A stretch of 64,000 bases of DNA from Colias croceus (taxonomy: Eukaryota > Arthropoda > Insecta > Lepidoptera > Pieridae), in the NCBI RefSeq assembly GCF_905220415.1, contig NC_059550.1:7256501-7320500 (forward strand), in the 5' to 3' direction. Below the pieces are notes generated by a model. It made no database searches, had not been told where the DNA came from, and worked only from the letters and a program-made list of their open reading frames with translations. A program made the translations under genes and the position numbers. Below, piece by piece: positions 14,401 through 24,881 of this stretch (the stretch's first letter is position 1; each line of letters begins with the position of its first letter).

Positions 14401-17400
14401 TTTATTAAAATATAGACCAATCTATACCCAAATAACATTACCATTATTTCTGGGATTTGTTTTCCTTTAAATTATCTAGTAATTTTTTTACGAAACATTT
14501 AAAAATAAAATAAATTATAGTACATAACTATAGTAACCTATAAAAATAATATTATGAATAAAAACATTTATCTGTACATTATTTCAACAAATTCATGTTT
14601 AATTATGCTCTATTAGCGTTTGCGTTAAATTAAGCTTTATAATTCCAAAAAATTAATTCGGTCATTTAGTAAATTAAAAGGATAGGTATCTACTCATTAT
14701 TGGTATTATTTGTTTGTTTCGACGTCGAAAAAATTAAATCAAACTTGGCGATACAGCAATGAAATGTTTATTATTTAACAATTTTTTTTTTTGGGCACAG
14801 ATACCAGATAATCAGAAAATAATCATAATAATATATCAATGATTCAAAACCCGCTGAAAACGTATGAAAAAAGAAATACTTAGGTATTATAAAATTAATA
14901 TTCTGATCAGAATGGGTGTATTATAGGAAAGTTAAAAATATTAAAGCGCTTAAGGTCATTGAAATTACATAAGAATAAGCAAAAATATTTATTATAGAAA
15001 AGCAGCAGGTTATCAGTTATCAAAATTAATCACAAAGTTCATTGCAAGCTAACCTTTGAGTTTGATTCATAATAAACTGCTTCGATATTCATAGTTGTTG
15101 AAATGATTAAAACCTAATTATATTAATGCAACAATGAAGTTAGTTGTACCATAGTATAATAAAAAAAAAATGACGTGAAAAATGGTAGCTTTTATTCCAT
15201 TTAATTTAACAGAAGAGAACGAGACAAATAAGCTTTTTCTTTTTGTCTCTCATTTTTTTTAATTATTAAAGTTTTTAAAAATGTGACTTTTAAATACGTA
15301 TAGAGTGAGTGTCATCTAGCACAGTATTTTCAACGATAACCTAAACATCGAAATGAAAACGTTGATAATAACGTAGGTAATCAGGTAATTTATTAATCCC
15401 ACCAAAAACATAAATGTAAAAATTGGAGCCGAGTTCAATCGTTGACTTAATTTGCCAAAAAAAGAAATGAGATCTAAATGTGTGCCAAGTTCTGCAGACA
15501 GTCCAGAAATTTATTTACAAAGATGTATTAAGTTCTTAGGTTGACTGAAAACTCAATTGTTTTATTTTCCCTTAGAGAACAATGTTTATTCCAAAATATA
15601 ACTTTTTTAATTTGAATAATATAATTATTGTCACAAAGCAAACAACTAATGACCTATTGAACCCCATAATTTGATGAGGCTAGTTTTTAGAACCTCACAA
15701 AATATAAACAGTATGTAAAACTAGCCTCATAAAATTATGAGGTTCAAAAGGTCATTAGTTGTTTGCTTTGTGAAAATAATTATATTATTCAAATTAAAAA
15801 AGTTATATTTTGGAATAAGCATTGTTCTCTAAGGCCTTAAGATTTTCATATAATTAATATACATGATTTACTAGAATAAATTATGCCCTTTAATTAAAAG
15901 GTATAAAAATACAACCAGATTAAAAAATATCATTTCACTAATGAAGAAAAAGAAACCTCGACCCTGCCAGGATTCGAACCTGGAATCTTCTGATCCGTAG
16001 TCAGACGCGTTATCCATTGCGCCACAGGGCCTTGTAATAGCAGAACAAAATTTGTGTGATGATGCTGTTTTGTTTTAATTTTATTATTAATTATCATTAA
16101 AAAGTAATAAATAAACCAAAATGGATAACTGCGTTAAAAACAACCGACTTCAAACTTGCACTTGCAAAATTCACAAATACCTACAGACAAAAATGCTCAT
16201 AAAATAAAAACTACTGGGCCTATCCAAATAAAATTTTTATGGGACCAATTCGACACCATCCCGCATCGAACAAAAAAAGAATCACGTAAATCGGTTCAGA
16301 AACCTCGGAGTAATCGGTGTACATACATAAAAAAAAAAAAAAAAAAAACATACCGGCCGAATTGATAACCTCCTCCTTTTTTTTGAAGTCGGTTAAAAAT
16401 CAAGAACGGCTGAACAAACTTTAATAATTTTTTGAAAGATTAACAGAAAAAACTCTACCTAGTGAGCAGCCTGTTTTTTTAGGGCCGATTTTTCAATGCC
16501 CAGATAAACAGCTAGATAGACTTTATTCTTCAGTTAACAAAATATTCAATTTTTCAATAGACGAATAGGACTTATCTATCGAATAACTACGTTATTTGAG
16601 GAATAAATCTATCTGCTGCTCCAACGGCCAGATAGCGTGCTATTCGACGATTAGACGTTTGAGTTGACAACTGACGCGTCAAATTTGGGATATTTTCGTA
16701 TGTAATAACATAGAGCGTAGAATTTTTACAATAAAGCCTCTTTCTATAAAATAATTATCAATTAAAATCATATTGAAATTGATGTTTTTGATAGTACCTA
16801 CTGATGATCATGCCATTGAAAATTTGCCGGACGCTGCCTTTATGTCGTTTCCATCGTAAAATATATAAATTTTAACACAAATTTAATCAAAACTCTTTAC
16901 TCGAATCAAAACAATAATCAACAATCATAGAACACAAGATAAACTTAAAATGCACTCCTGACGTGAGTCATAATGACGGTTGTTGACATATTGCAAGTTG
17001 ACTCTATCCCGCTCTAACCTGACTAATTTAATATGTTTGTTTCGCCACTCCAAGAGCAGAGCTGCCAATATGGAAATATTTGGTCAGATAGTTATTCATC
17101 AAATAAATCACGATTGAAAAATAGGCGAGCCGTTATGAGTTAGATAAGCAATTGAATAAATCTATTCGAGGGGTAGTTATTAGACTGTTTATCTGGACAT
17201 TGAAAAATCGGCCCTTATAGAAATTGTCAGTATTGAATATATCTTAATGTTTCGACAAAATATATAATGAATACAAAGTAAATTACTAGATACTAAGACA
17301 GCTGGAACATAACGACATTAAGATACATTGAGGTATCTGTTTTCTTTACATTTTTAGAATAAGTGTGTTAGATACACACTCAATCTTTCAAAAAATTATT

Positions 17401-20400
17401 TTTACATTAATACCTACTGTTATGAAACAAATTAGGTTTGACAATAAAAGAGGTTAAATTCATATGAATAAAAATAATCAAGCCTCGAAAGTTTTTTAGT
17501 AATTTTTACGTATTTTTTTGACGAACTCAAAAAAAGTAAAAGGCTATCTGCTTTTTGTAAGAGCTTTTTTACTATTTACGTATATTTTTTTCAAAAAGCT
17601 TATGCACACTTTCATTTAATAATTATTTTATTTAATATAAAAAATCTTAAAGCAATAATTTAAAACACAAAAAGGTGCTAAAGTTATCGTTGTAATATAG
17701 CTGACAATTAAACCAACAAGGCTGATGGTCTATTATTATTAAATGATACATGTATTGTACATTGTACATATTTATTATTATAATGTTGGTGATATAGAAA
17801 GTAATTAAATTTTTTTGTTGTTGGTTAAAATTGAAATTTACAATGTAACCATACATTGTAATTTTTATAAAAAAATATTTTAATATTTTGGTATTTTTTT
17901 AGATCGACCTTTCTAATTTTCCTGTAAAAATAGAATTTCTACTTTTCTGGAAGTCAGTACTGTAGCCACATTCGCAGTTTTTCACAATCTGCTCAGTAGA
18001 TTCTAACCAATATTCTAACCTTAGATTCTAACAATGGTTATTGTCTTATTACCATTGCACTAACGACGACTTTTTTTGACATCTAATTTGCTGTAACGCA
18101 ACGTTTTAATTGTCAACGCTAACAGTTATGATACTTTAACGGTGCTAAAAACACCGTACCTTATTGCCTTTAGTACCTTTGTAGGGTAAAACCGGGATAG
18201 ATGCCCCACTTTTTGAAATAGCCTCATAATTTAAAAAATATGAATCTTATATGAACACTTTGCATGAATATAGTTAGGTGAATTATCTGTTTTGAATTGT
18301 TGTGTATATTTTTTATCCTATCATTTATAGATAAAGTGTTATAACAATTTTTGTAGAACACCTTTTTGGGGATAGATGCCTACCTATATGGATAGTTGCC
18401 CTACCATGAAAATACTAACGAGGATAGATGCCTGCAGAGTGGGATAGATGCCATACATACTCTATAAACGCGAAATCAAATAAAATTTACATGATAAACC
18501 GGCAAATATCATGTTAACATAACTAACACTAGTTGTTCTGTTGTCCAAGAATACACTCGCGCTCGCACTCCTTCTTTTCTTTTGTATTTTCGTGGCATGG
18601 TTCTGATACAATCAATATAAGGTCAAATCATTAATAAGTAAGTATACATAACAGTAAAAAAGCTAATTTAACAAGTAAAATCGGTTAACATACAGAAAAC
18701 CTCTGACACAATCAGGTAAAAATATAAACTGCATGATTGTTTAACGACAATGACATGTATATATTATGTATTGAGGGATAGATGCCCTTAGGGTCCCCTA
18801 AGGGCATCTATCCCTCGAAAAAACAGGGCAACTATACTTTTTGATAAGGATAGTTGCCCCGGTATTTTTTTTTATTAAACAATAACAAAAGACCGACCAT
18901 TTACACTTAGATATATTATATACTTAATGAACCAGTGTATTGACATAATAAGAAATATAATGAAATTTATTAATACTTATAAAGTTCTGCAAAGGCAAAT
19001 ATTAACCCTTCAAAATTTGACGTATTCGTGAAGTTCGCCGCGGAGATAATAACACGCACTAGCGAAACACGTCTTCACCAAACAACAGCTCATGCGTAAC
19101 AGAGGTGCGGGGTGATAGCAGCACCTATTTAAATTATTAATTCGTAGTCACGAGTTTTGGAAGTTAGGTTTTTTGAAAATGAGGCATCTATCCCAGTGCG
19201 GCATCTAGATCTATCCCGGTTTTACCCTATATCTTACTAATTATACCTATTGTATATTATGTTAATTGGGATTCTTTTATTAGTCGAATATAAATCATAA
19301 AATAACCGAGAAATTATAAGTAAGGTTTTTTCTGCAAGATACCTACTTACTTTATTATTTTTAGGATAAAATGAAATTATCTAATAATAATAATAAAAGC
19401 TCATAAAAGCTTCTTAAATGCTCATAAAAGCTCAATTGTGATTATATTTCTTTGTAAAGTTTAGAACCAATGGCAATGTCAATGAATAGAGTAGGTACCT
19501 ATGTTCTAATTCGTTATTGTAAAAGTCTAGTTTAAAAAAAATAACGAAAATTAGATACCTTTTTCCTCAAATTTGCGAATGTTAATCTTAATATCCGAGA
19601 GGGATTTTAAAGTTTAAAAGCTCAATTTGAGAAGAAATTTAATCGAAACTAATAGATAATTCCATACACAGGTTCCATATATTACAAATAGCAACTACCT
19701 ACGTATACAGGGTTACTTGTAAAACACTAGCAACCTCACAGGACAAGATACCTAACATCACAAGTAACAACATTTGTTCTACGACTATTGGCATAACGCA
19801 ATAAATTATTTTTAAATGATTTTTTAAACTTTTATTGTACTCTCCTAACATTTGTAAGTCTATGTTCTATTCATTATCGGATGGACGACGCGACGCCCCC
19901 TTCCCCCTCTCGTTCGCTTCTTGTTTACATAATTTTTGGGAGGCGTAGAGTTTATAATATTCAAACGGAAAATTAAATGAATATTTTTTTTGTATGAAAA
20001 TAAAATCTAACAAATTATCAAAAGTCGTAGAACAAATGTTGTTGCTTATGATGTTAGCTATCTTGTCCTGCGAAGTTGCCGGTGTTTTACAAGTAACCCT
20101 GTATACCAACTTAATAAAAGTACGTTATAAACTTTTTATTAGCAAAATAAAGAGTATAAATTACTTATTATATGATTATAATTAGGAACACTATGTTAGA
20201 GCGTTTAATGCAAAAAGTTCAAAGAGCCAACGCGCAATTTTCAGAGGCTGAAACCAGGGGCATAGTAAGTATACAGATTAAAGAGTTTTGATTAATAATT
20301 ATTATTTTTACAATATTTGAGGAGTCGTTGAAAATAGGTTAGCCTTAAAAATAAATATATTTTTTTATCAATTATTATTTTAATGTTTCTTATTTCTAAT

Positions 20401-21261
20401 GCGAGTTTTCTTTCTACATGGGCAAAGCCACGGGCGGAAATCTAGTAATTTATAAAAGGGTATGTAGTTGCTGAAAGATACCTATGCATTCGGTTAACAC
20501 TTATTATTTGGAACCGGCTAGGTATGGGTACTGCCTCATGCCTGTTTACATTGTATTAAATTCGATGTAAATTACGTGCATTTTAATTCAAAATTCATAG
20601 ATCAGTGGGTATTTAGGAAACTCGAGAACTTGTATAGAACTAAGATACCCATAGATAATAACAACTAACTAGTTATTATTATCGTAACGTAACTACGTTA
20701 CAAGACAAATAGTAATATTGATAATAATAAAGTACAAGTACCTGTGTGGTCCTGTAACGACCGGCTGATAGGAGGCGCTGGAGGCGTAGCTGCGTGTTCG
20801 CCGCCATATAGACCACCGAACTCTTCAGCTGAGGAACTTGACGCATTGCTGCATTTTCTGCCCTTGTCGGGCGTGTATTTACTCTCTCCTCCCGAAGGTA
20901 GGAACTTGGCATCATGTTGGTGCTCGTCTAGAAGGCCCGGCACGCCGAGCAACCCGCCGACCAGGTTCGGCCGCAGCTCTTCCATGATCTTGGCGCCCTG
21001 GCCGCCGCCGCCGCCGCTGCCGCTGAAGTTGAGCTGGCGGCTGAAGAAGGCCGGGAAGATGTTGAACTGCTGCGGGTCCGGGAGCGCGGTCAAGGGCGGC
21101 GCGGGCGGCTCGCCGGCCCCCGCGCACGCCGCACTCTTGAACTCCACCGTGCTGGGGCCGGTGCGCTGGCTGATCGTGTAGCGCGGCTCGCCCGCGTTCC
21201 TGGCGTCGTGCTCCGTGCCGTCGCCGTCGGCTCGGCCCCGACGTTCACTGACTAACCACAT
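2256..21261 (-). CDS. Paired-class homeobox transcription factor, PROP1/UNC-42-like (4 exons, 3' end outside window)
   Basis: Predicted nuclear DNA-binding transcription factor. Joining 21261-20742, 6170-6004, 5313-5206 and 2423-2256 on the minus strand gives 321 codons with every splice phase matching and GT/AG at each junction. The homeodomain is at about residues 220-279, with RRRHRTTFTQ, the helix-2 text YPDIYCREELARTTKLNEAR and helix-3 VWFQNRRAKYRKQEK; it has Gln at homeodomain position 50 and an intron between positions 46 and 47, both usual in paired-like genes. The N-terminal 170 residues are low complexity (Gly, Pro, Ser rich). After the homeodomain comes a conserved-looking tail, PGCNGMMRNIQGYRGYQPYP and then HPNTINRYPQ. 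The combination YCREELARTTKLNEARIQ plus KQEKQLQKAL is, from memory, that of the insect CG32532 / vertebrate PROP1 / nematode UNC-42 group; another paired-like subclass is possible. The last coding exon was not found in positions 1-2255. Confidence 0.8.
2424..5205 (-). other. Intron 3 of the homeobox gene, no gene seen
   Basis: Mostly AT-rich. Two stretches have higher complexity and balanced base composition without an open frame that looks coding: 3640-4110, which ends in a GT-rich run, and 4500-4720. They are candidates for conserved regulatory DNA, but this cannot be judged from one sequence. Confidence 0.5.
5206..5313 (-). CDS. Homeobox gene, third coding exon (homeodomain helices 1-2)
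   Basis: Exactly 36 codons between TTTACACAG| and |GTTAGATAAAG. It reads EQLAELEAAFAKSHYPDIYC and then REELARTTKLNEARIQ: the rest of helix 1, the loop, helix 2 and the turn of a paired-like homeodomain. It joins in phase 0 to the exon coding for VWFQNRRAKYRKQEK. Confidence 0.85.
5314..6003 (-). other. Intron 2 of the homeobox gene, nothing else seen
   Basis: AT-rich sequence between the two homeodomain exons. The plus-strand open frame at 5513-5695 is low-complexity and hydrophobic, as random AT-rich translation would be, and has no supporting signals. Confidence 0.5.
6004..6170 (-). CDS. Homeobox gene, second coding exon (start of homeodomain)
   Basis: Bounded by ATCTGTCCAG| upstream and |GTATGTATTTG downstream on the minus strand. 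In phase with the first exon it reads AEGAFKKLKPEPGGNGAG, then a Gly/Ser/Pro linker, and ends in PARRRHRTTFTQ, the N-terminal arm and first residues of helix 1 of the homeodomain. At 167 bp plus the one carried base it is exactly 56 codons. The GC-rich block stands out sharply from the AT-rich introns. Confidence 0.8.
7926..8112 (+). mobile_element. Helitron-like non-autonomous element
   Basis: Starts TCACTAAATAGTATAAAAC after an A and ends AAAGCCGCGGGTGGTAAGCTAG before a T, the A|TC...CTAG|T pattern of Helitron insertion. It is clearly related to 23571-23756 along its whole length. Non-coding. Confidence 0.55.
8590..8797 (+). mobile_element. Helitron-like non-autonomous element
   Basis: Contains AGCTGAACAGTTTGTTTGTT and ends CACAGCTAG before T. 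It is the same family as 26490-26684 and 47203-47392, which lie in the other orientation. The 5' boundary is approximate. Confidence 0.5.
10874..11048 (-). mobile_element. Degenerate Helitron-like element
   Basis: Contains GGTCCGCCCCGGCTTCGCCC, the 3' tail also seen at 58563-58729, followed by text with AAATCGGTTAAGCTGTTCTC. The terminal CTAG has decayed. Both ends are approximate. Confidence 0.4.
11354..12660 (+). CDS. Asparagine-rich secreted protein (2 exons), unrecognised
   Basis: Exons 11354-11396 and 11603-12660 give 366 residues. Exon 1 codes for a signal peptide: MKKYHYIFSIYLIF, then Ala across the junction, with donor G|GTGAG and acceptor ATTTTCAG|CACAATTTC. I prefer this start to the in-frame ATG at 11578, which lies inside the intron. 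The mature protein is low complexity; about one residue in five is Asn, with many Gly, Pro, Ser and Thr. Only the ends look constrained: CDGGLMDLLLSRRHHMF near the N terminus and KTKFFFQVKPVVPDYKTVSH near the C terminus. I do not recognise the family. The gene lies on the opposite strand within intron 1 of the homeobox gene. An AATAAA follows the stop by three bases. It could be a structural, silk, seminal or cuticle-type secreted product; nothing in the sequence decides. Confidence 0.75.
12664..12669 (+). terminator. Polyadenylation signal AATAAA
   Basis: Three bases after the stop codon of the Asn-rich gene, implying a 3' UTR of only some 20-30 bases if used. Confidence 0.5.
12791..13026 (+). 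mobile_element. Helitron-like non-autonomous element
   Basis: Begins TCTATCTAATATTATAATAT and ends GGGCGAAGCCGCGGGCGG then AAATCTAG before T. The CG-rich text forms the 3' hairpin. The open frame within it is fortuitous. Confidence 0.6.
13546..13710 (+). CDS. Possible small secreted peptide, 54 residues
   Basis: Opens with a textbook signal peptide, MRWFLLNALFIIVTPYSA, predicted to be cut before QPLPESK. The 36-residue remainder is NVIPEQFAAHNHAYYAERTL followed by KYIPHSSA and stop. It lacks cysteines and dibasic sites. Its composition (Pro, His, Tyr, Ala) differs from translated AT-rich noise. An AATAAA at 13934-13939 follows. It sits 0.9 kb after the Asn-rich gene on the same strand, within the homeobox intron. 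I know no family for it; it could also be one exon of a longer gene. Confidence 0.4.
   Translation: MRWFLLNALFIIVTPYSAQPLPESKPNVIPEQFAAHNHAYYAERTLKYIPHSSA
13957..14170 (+). mobile_element. Short inverted-repeat element (AACCGACTTCAAA family)
   Basis: Starts AACCGACTTCAAAAAAAGG and shares the internal text TACACCGATTACTCCGAGG with the opposite-orientation copy at 16142-16394. The far terminus is missing, so this copy is truncated. Confidence 0.55.
15570..15834. repeat. Long near-perfect inverted repeat (hairpin)
   Basis: Arm 15571-15683 and the reverse complement of 15721-15833 are both 113 bases and differ at five positions by my count, with a 37-base loop. Outermost text is CTTAGAGAACAATG; innermost is ATGAGGCTAG. 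It is AT-rich, has no open frame and shows no clear target duplication. It could be a foldback element or a source of long hairpin RNA. Confidence 0.8.
15959..16031 (-). tRNA. tRNA-Arg (anticodon ACG)
   Basis: 73-base cloverleaf on the minus strand: acceptor GGCCCTG pairs with CAGGGTC, the D-arm contains GCGCAATGGATAAC, the anticodon loop is CTACGGA, and the T-arm is TCCAGGTTCGAATCCTGG. Internal box A and box B promoters are intact. A run of T's (TTTCTTTTT on the minus strand) follows within ten bases as a Pol III stop. No intron; CCA is not encoded, as expected in eukaryotes. Confidence 0.95.
16142..16394 (-). mobile_element. Short inverted-repeat element (AACCGACTTCAAA family)
   Basis: 253 bp with termini AACCGACTTCAAA and TTTGAAGTCGGTT in inverted orientation. 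Internally it has a 19-base A run. Complete compared with the copy at 13957. Confidence 0.65.
16482..17214. mobile_element. 733-bp inverted-repeat element with TTA duplication
   Basis: GGGCCGATTTTTCAATG at the left faces its complement at the right; the match runs about 30 bases with few mismatches (AGATAAACAG inside). Both ends are flanked by TTA (16479-16481 and 17215-17217), the three-base target duplication used by PIF/Harbinger-type transposases. No transposase frame is present, so it is a MITE. Confidence 0.7.
18184..19227. mobile_element. 1044-bp inverted-repeat element with iterated GGATAGATGCC motif
   Basis: GGGTAAAACCGGGATAGAT at the left end faces its complement at the right, flanked by TA on both sides. 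GGATAGATGCC or GGATAGTTGCC recurs about eleven times in both orientations (for example near 18372, 18422, 18442, 18778, 18804, 18848 and 19182). A 40-base palindrome spans 18774-18815. No coding capacity. TA flanks suggest a Tc1/mariner-like or related transposase; this is inference. Confidence 0.7.
20403..20445 (+). mobile_element. Helitron-like 3' end remnant
   Basis: GGGCAAAGCCACGGGCGG followed by AAATCTAG before T: the hairpin plus CTAG tail of the lepidopteran family. The 5' part is not clear. Confidence 0.4.
20742..21261 (-). CDS. Homeobox gene, first coding exon
   Basis: Starts at the ATG read from 21261 (MWLVSERRGRADGDG). An in-frame GTG lies nine codons upstream, but no earlier ATG was seen. 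The exon ends at CACACAG|GTACTTG with one base of a split codon. The encoded region is GC-rich and low complexity: a Ser/Gly run (SGSGGGGGQG), Pro/Ala stretches, and the segment KIMEELRPNLVGGLLGVPGL. It contains no known domain. GC content is far above that of the surroundings, as is usual for the 5' exon of a developmental regulator. Confidence 0.75.
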
Positions 21262-21396
21262 TATAGTGACGTGGTACACGGCCGACACGCCGCCCCGCGC
21301 ACTAATTGTTCGCGACTGCGCGAGATGATATCACGTCGCCGCCCTCAAGCGAGAGCGAAACGGCTCACTTCGGTATCCCCGTAATCGATGTAAAAT

Positions 21397-21403
21397 CTTT
21401 ATA
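21397..21403 (-). promoter_or_regulatory. TATA box of the homeobox gene
   Basis: On the minus strand CCCTATAAAGATTTT sits about 136 bp upstream of the first ATG, inside a block with many CpGs (21290-21560). Further upstream, near 21496-21504, the plus strand reads CCGATTGGCC, an inverted CCAAT box. The spacing would put transcription start near 21367 and leave a 5' UTR of roughly 100 bases. This is inference from motif and position only. Confidence 0.45.
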
Positions 21404-21561
21404 GGGATGCTGCGTCTCATTCATCCCCGGCGCTGAGTCGCAGTGGAGCGACGGGGGCGGCGGTGGGCGGGTCGGGCGCGCGGTGCTCGCAGCCGATTGG
21501 CCGCTGCCGGCTCGGCTAGGGGTGCGTCACACCGCTTCAGGCTAGGAGCGCTTCTCTTTGT

Positions 21562-23570
21562 TTTATTGTCCCCATGGTTTCTCGTCGTTCTAGCGTTTAA
21601 AGTTTATGCATTGTACCATGTTTTGTTCTACAAAACACTAAACCACGTATGAACTTCTTGAGGTAAATCTGTTGAAAGAAAAATGTGACGGTATCTAAAT
21701 TTTTCTTTGAATATTTTAAATTTAAACAATTTTAACATTAAATATTAAAAAATATTTTGATAGCGTTGTCCAAATAATTAAAAATGATTTTTTTAAACAT
21801 TCGGGGTGTACCTTATAATAGTGCTACTTACACCTATCTCTATGTTTAGACTCTACCTACAGGTATATTAATTCATAAACATTAAATTTGATTATTATAA
21901 ATTATCTCTATACCTATAGGTATGTATATTTATTTCAGTTTTATTTAGGTATCAATAAAAAAAAGTGGGTGAAAATAATGACTGCAATTATTTATTAATT
22001 ATCTCTACTTTATACTTTTCCTATTTCACAAATTTATCGATAGGTTATCATTACAATTTGTACTTATTAACTGTTACATAGGTATATATGAAGTCTATAA
22101 CCTATAACCTCGTTCATACAAAGTTGCTGTTTACGTGAGCAGCAGGTCTTCCCTGGCTGGTAGACGTTGATAAAATGAATAATTTAAAGGGATTGGAATA
22201 TCGAACTGCAGTGTGCTGAATGTCACCGACGAATGAACTTTGAAGAGTGTGCTTGACGGATGTTTGATACGCAACATTCTTGTTTTAATGCACCCGTATT
22301 CAATTAGTAATATAATTAAAAAAAGAACATTTATTTTTTAAGATTGTAAGGAGACTCCTTTGTTTTAATGTAGGTAGGTACCTAATTAGTAGGTAATTCG
22401 TTTAAAAATTAGCATATTTATCAATTAATAAAAATGACCTTGAAACTAGTCTATCAGTCAGGGAAAATACATAAAGCTAGAGATTATGCTTTTGTGACTT
22501 TCATATTACAATATTATAAATTGAAAGCAAAATTTTCGTCAATATCAGTAGGTAATATGTGGTAAATATGTGAATATGTGAATTTTATCTCCATTCCAAT
22601 AATTAATCAAAACAAATATAGGAACAAAACAACTGAAAATTTTATTTACAGTGTGAGCTACTGTCCTCAATGCAACTACGAATATAATATGTGTTAAACA
22701 TTGAGATAATAATACTACGTATGGAGGAGACACCACGAACAAAATCTGTTTGTGCTCTAAGTTTTAAAAATTATTATCTAGTTGGGTACAAACATTTTTT
22801 TGCTCTAAGTTTTAAAAATTATTATCTAGTTGGGTACTTACCGATGAAAGTTATTCCTTTGCACTTTTCCGTATTATTTGTATTATTTGTGCAATATCGT
22901 AACACACACGAAGGCTTATTTGATGCGTTTCACTTTAAAACAAATAAAAAATGAGCGTGCGGTTACGCCATATGGCGTATGTTGAGCGGAACATAAGTGA
23001 TGTAGGCGGTGTCGTCTCCATATTATGTGTATCTCAATGGTGTTAAAAAGTAATCGTTACAACAGGATCTAATATTGACCAAACGAAAGCGCTATCATCC
23101 CAAGTAAAAAAATAATATATGTGATAGAAATACTAGGTAAGGGTTGTTATCTCATTATAAAATGCTTTTTAATGACAATCAATCAAAACAACATAACAAT
23201 AAATTGGTAGTTAGGTAGGTACTAGTTTAAATACCTACCTAATAAAGTAGCCAGTAGATACAAATAAATAAAATTGTTTATCTCAACAAAAGCTCGTGTG
23301 GTTATTCAAATATAGAGCAGTGCTGGTGTATCGATAAGATCTCTTTGAACAAATATTTTAATGATATGATCAACCCTTTAATAGTTTATGAATATCATTA
23401 GATGTATCGAGTTCCAAACGCAAATGTTCTCATATTGAGTGTCAGTAAATTTTTTATTTAGTTTCAGAGAGTTTGGTTTTTAAACGTCCTATCAAAAAAA
23501 AATCTCTTGCCCAAAGTTTTGAGTAAGTTGTCATATTATTATAATATTTATATCAGTATTATGTACACTA
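21562..23570. other. Upstream flank of the homeobox gene, no gene seen
   Basis: AT-rich. It includes a 48-bp direct duplication whose copies start at 22753 and 22801. The open frames here have no splice, signal or composition support. Confidence 0.5.
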
Positions 23571-23756
23571 TCACTACATATTATAAAACAAAGTCGCTTA
23601 CTCTGTCCCTATGTCCCTTTGTATGCTTAAATCTTGAAAACTACGCAACCGATTTTGATGCAGTTTTTTTTATTAGATAGTGATTCAAGAGGAAGGTTTT
23701 AGTATATTATTTATTAGGTATAGACAAAGCGGGCGAAGCCGCAGGCGGAAAGCTAG
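23571..23756 (+). mobile_element. Helitron-like non-autonomous element
   Basis: Starts TCACTACATATTATAAAAC and ends GGGCGAAGCCGCAGGCGG then AAAGCTAG before T. Sister copy of 7926-8112. Confidence 0.6.
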
Positions 23757-24414
23757 TATTTTATATATTATTATTTTCACTTTTAGTTAAGGTAAACAGA
23801 GAAAGTAAAGTGTCTTTATTCCTTTTTTTCAGATAGTTTGTGTTATAAATAGTAGGTAAGTAGGTACTTACGTCCTTTAATGTTGTAAACCATGAGGTAG
23901 CTTACTTATAGCGACAATAGTTTTATTATTTATCCTAAAGGGATGTAAACAGGTCGAGTAAAAAATGTAGTAAAAAAATTTGGACGTGTAAAAAAAGCAA
24001 CCTATCGAATCTTCAATTATAGGCATCGAATAGAGATTAGACTTCACTTGATATACAAGAAATATATAAATTATAACATTAAAGATATTTTATTTTTCTT
24101 TACAAAAAGCTTCTAAAAGCACATGAAAGTTCTTGATAAAATCAATCAAACTTCAGAAAATAAAATAAATCTTATAATCATTTATAGCTTCTCACAATTA
24201 TATACAAACTAGAATTTAAGTAACACGTCACATTATCAATTTTAGATATTGAAAGAAAAATTAAATTAAAATTATTCCCGATTTGAGATGGACTCTTTGA
24301 CGCTGTATTTTTATTGAACTATATTAAGTTTATATAAAAACAACAAAGTTTTTTTGCAACTTATAAAGAATATTTAAAAACAATACATTATTCTTAAAAG
24401 CATAAAATAATCGT

Positions 24415-24487
24415 CGACCCTGCCAGGATTCGAACCTGGAATCTTCTGATCCGTAGTCAGACGCGTTATCCATTGCGCCACAGGGCC
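24415..24487 (-). tRNA. tRNA-Arg (anticodon ACG), second copy
   Basis: Identical over 73 bases to the gene at 15959-16031, with the same anticodon loop CTACGGA. The minus strand reads ATTATTTTATG just downstream, giving a short T-run for termination. Flanks differ from those of the other copies. Confidence 0.95.
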
Positions 24488-24881
24488 GGTTGTGCAAATT
24501 CTAAAAAAAGTAGAACAAATTAGACATAAGTAATTTATATTTAGTAGTTAGTACCTACCTCATAATAACAATTATATTTTGGATATATTCATCCAATTAG
24601 TTAATTAAAGCTCTATTGACATTCTAGAACAAAATGAGGTGGCTCAAAATAAAAAAAAGAAACATTCCATCTTATTCATGAAATTATTATTTATAAGAGT
24701 CGTTCAAATAATATCGTAAGTAATCGTTTATCGTGGAATGATATATTTTATTTTATTGGTTTTTTTAAGAATCAGTTTTTGAATGGAAATTGTACAAAAC
24801 ATTTATTGTGTGATTTTTTAAATAAATTAATACCAAAAAGGAATGAAATTATATTTGTAAAGTTAAAAAAATTACTACTGT

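Noticed and set aside
20744..21181. 145-codon plus-strand frame over the first homeobox exon
   Set aside because: GC-rich antisense frame; the minus strand joins in phase to the homeodomain exons.
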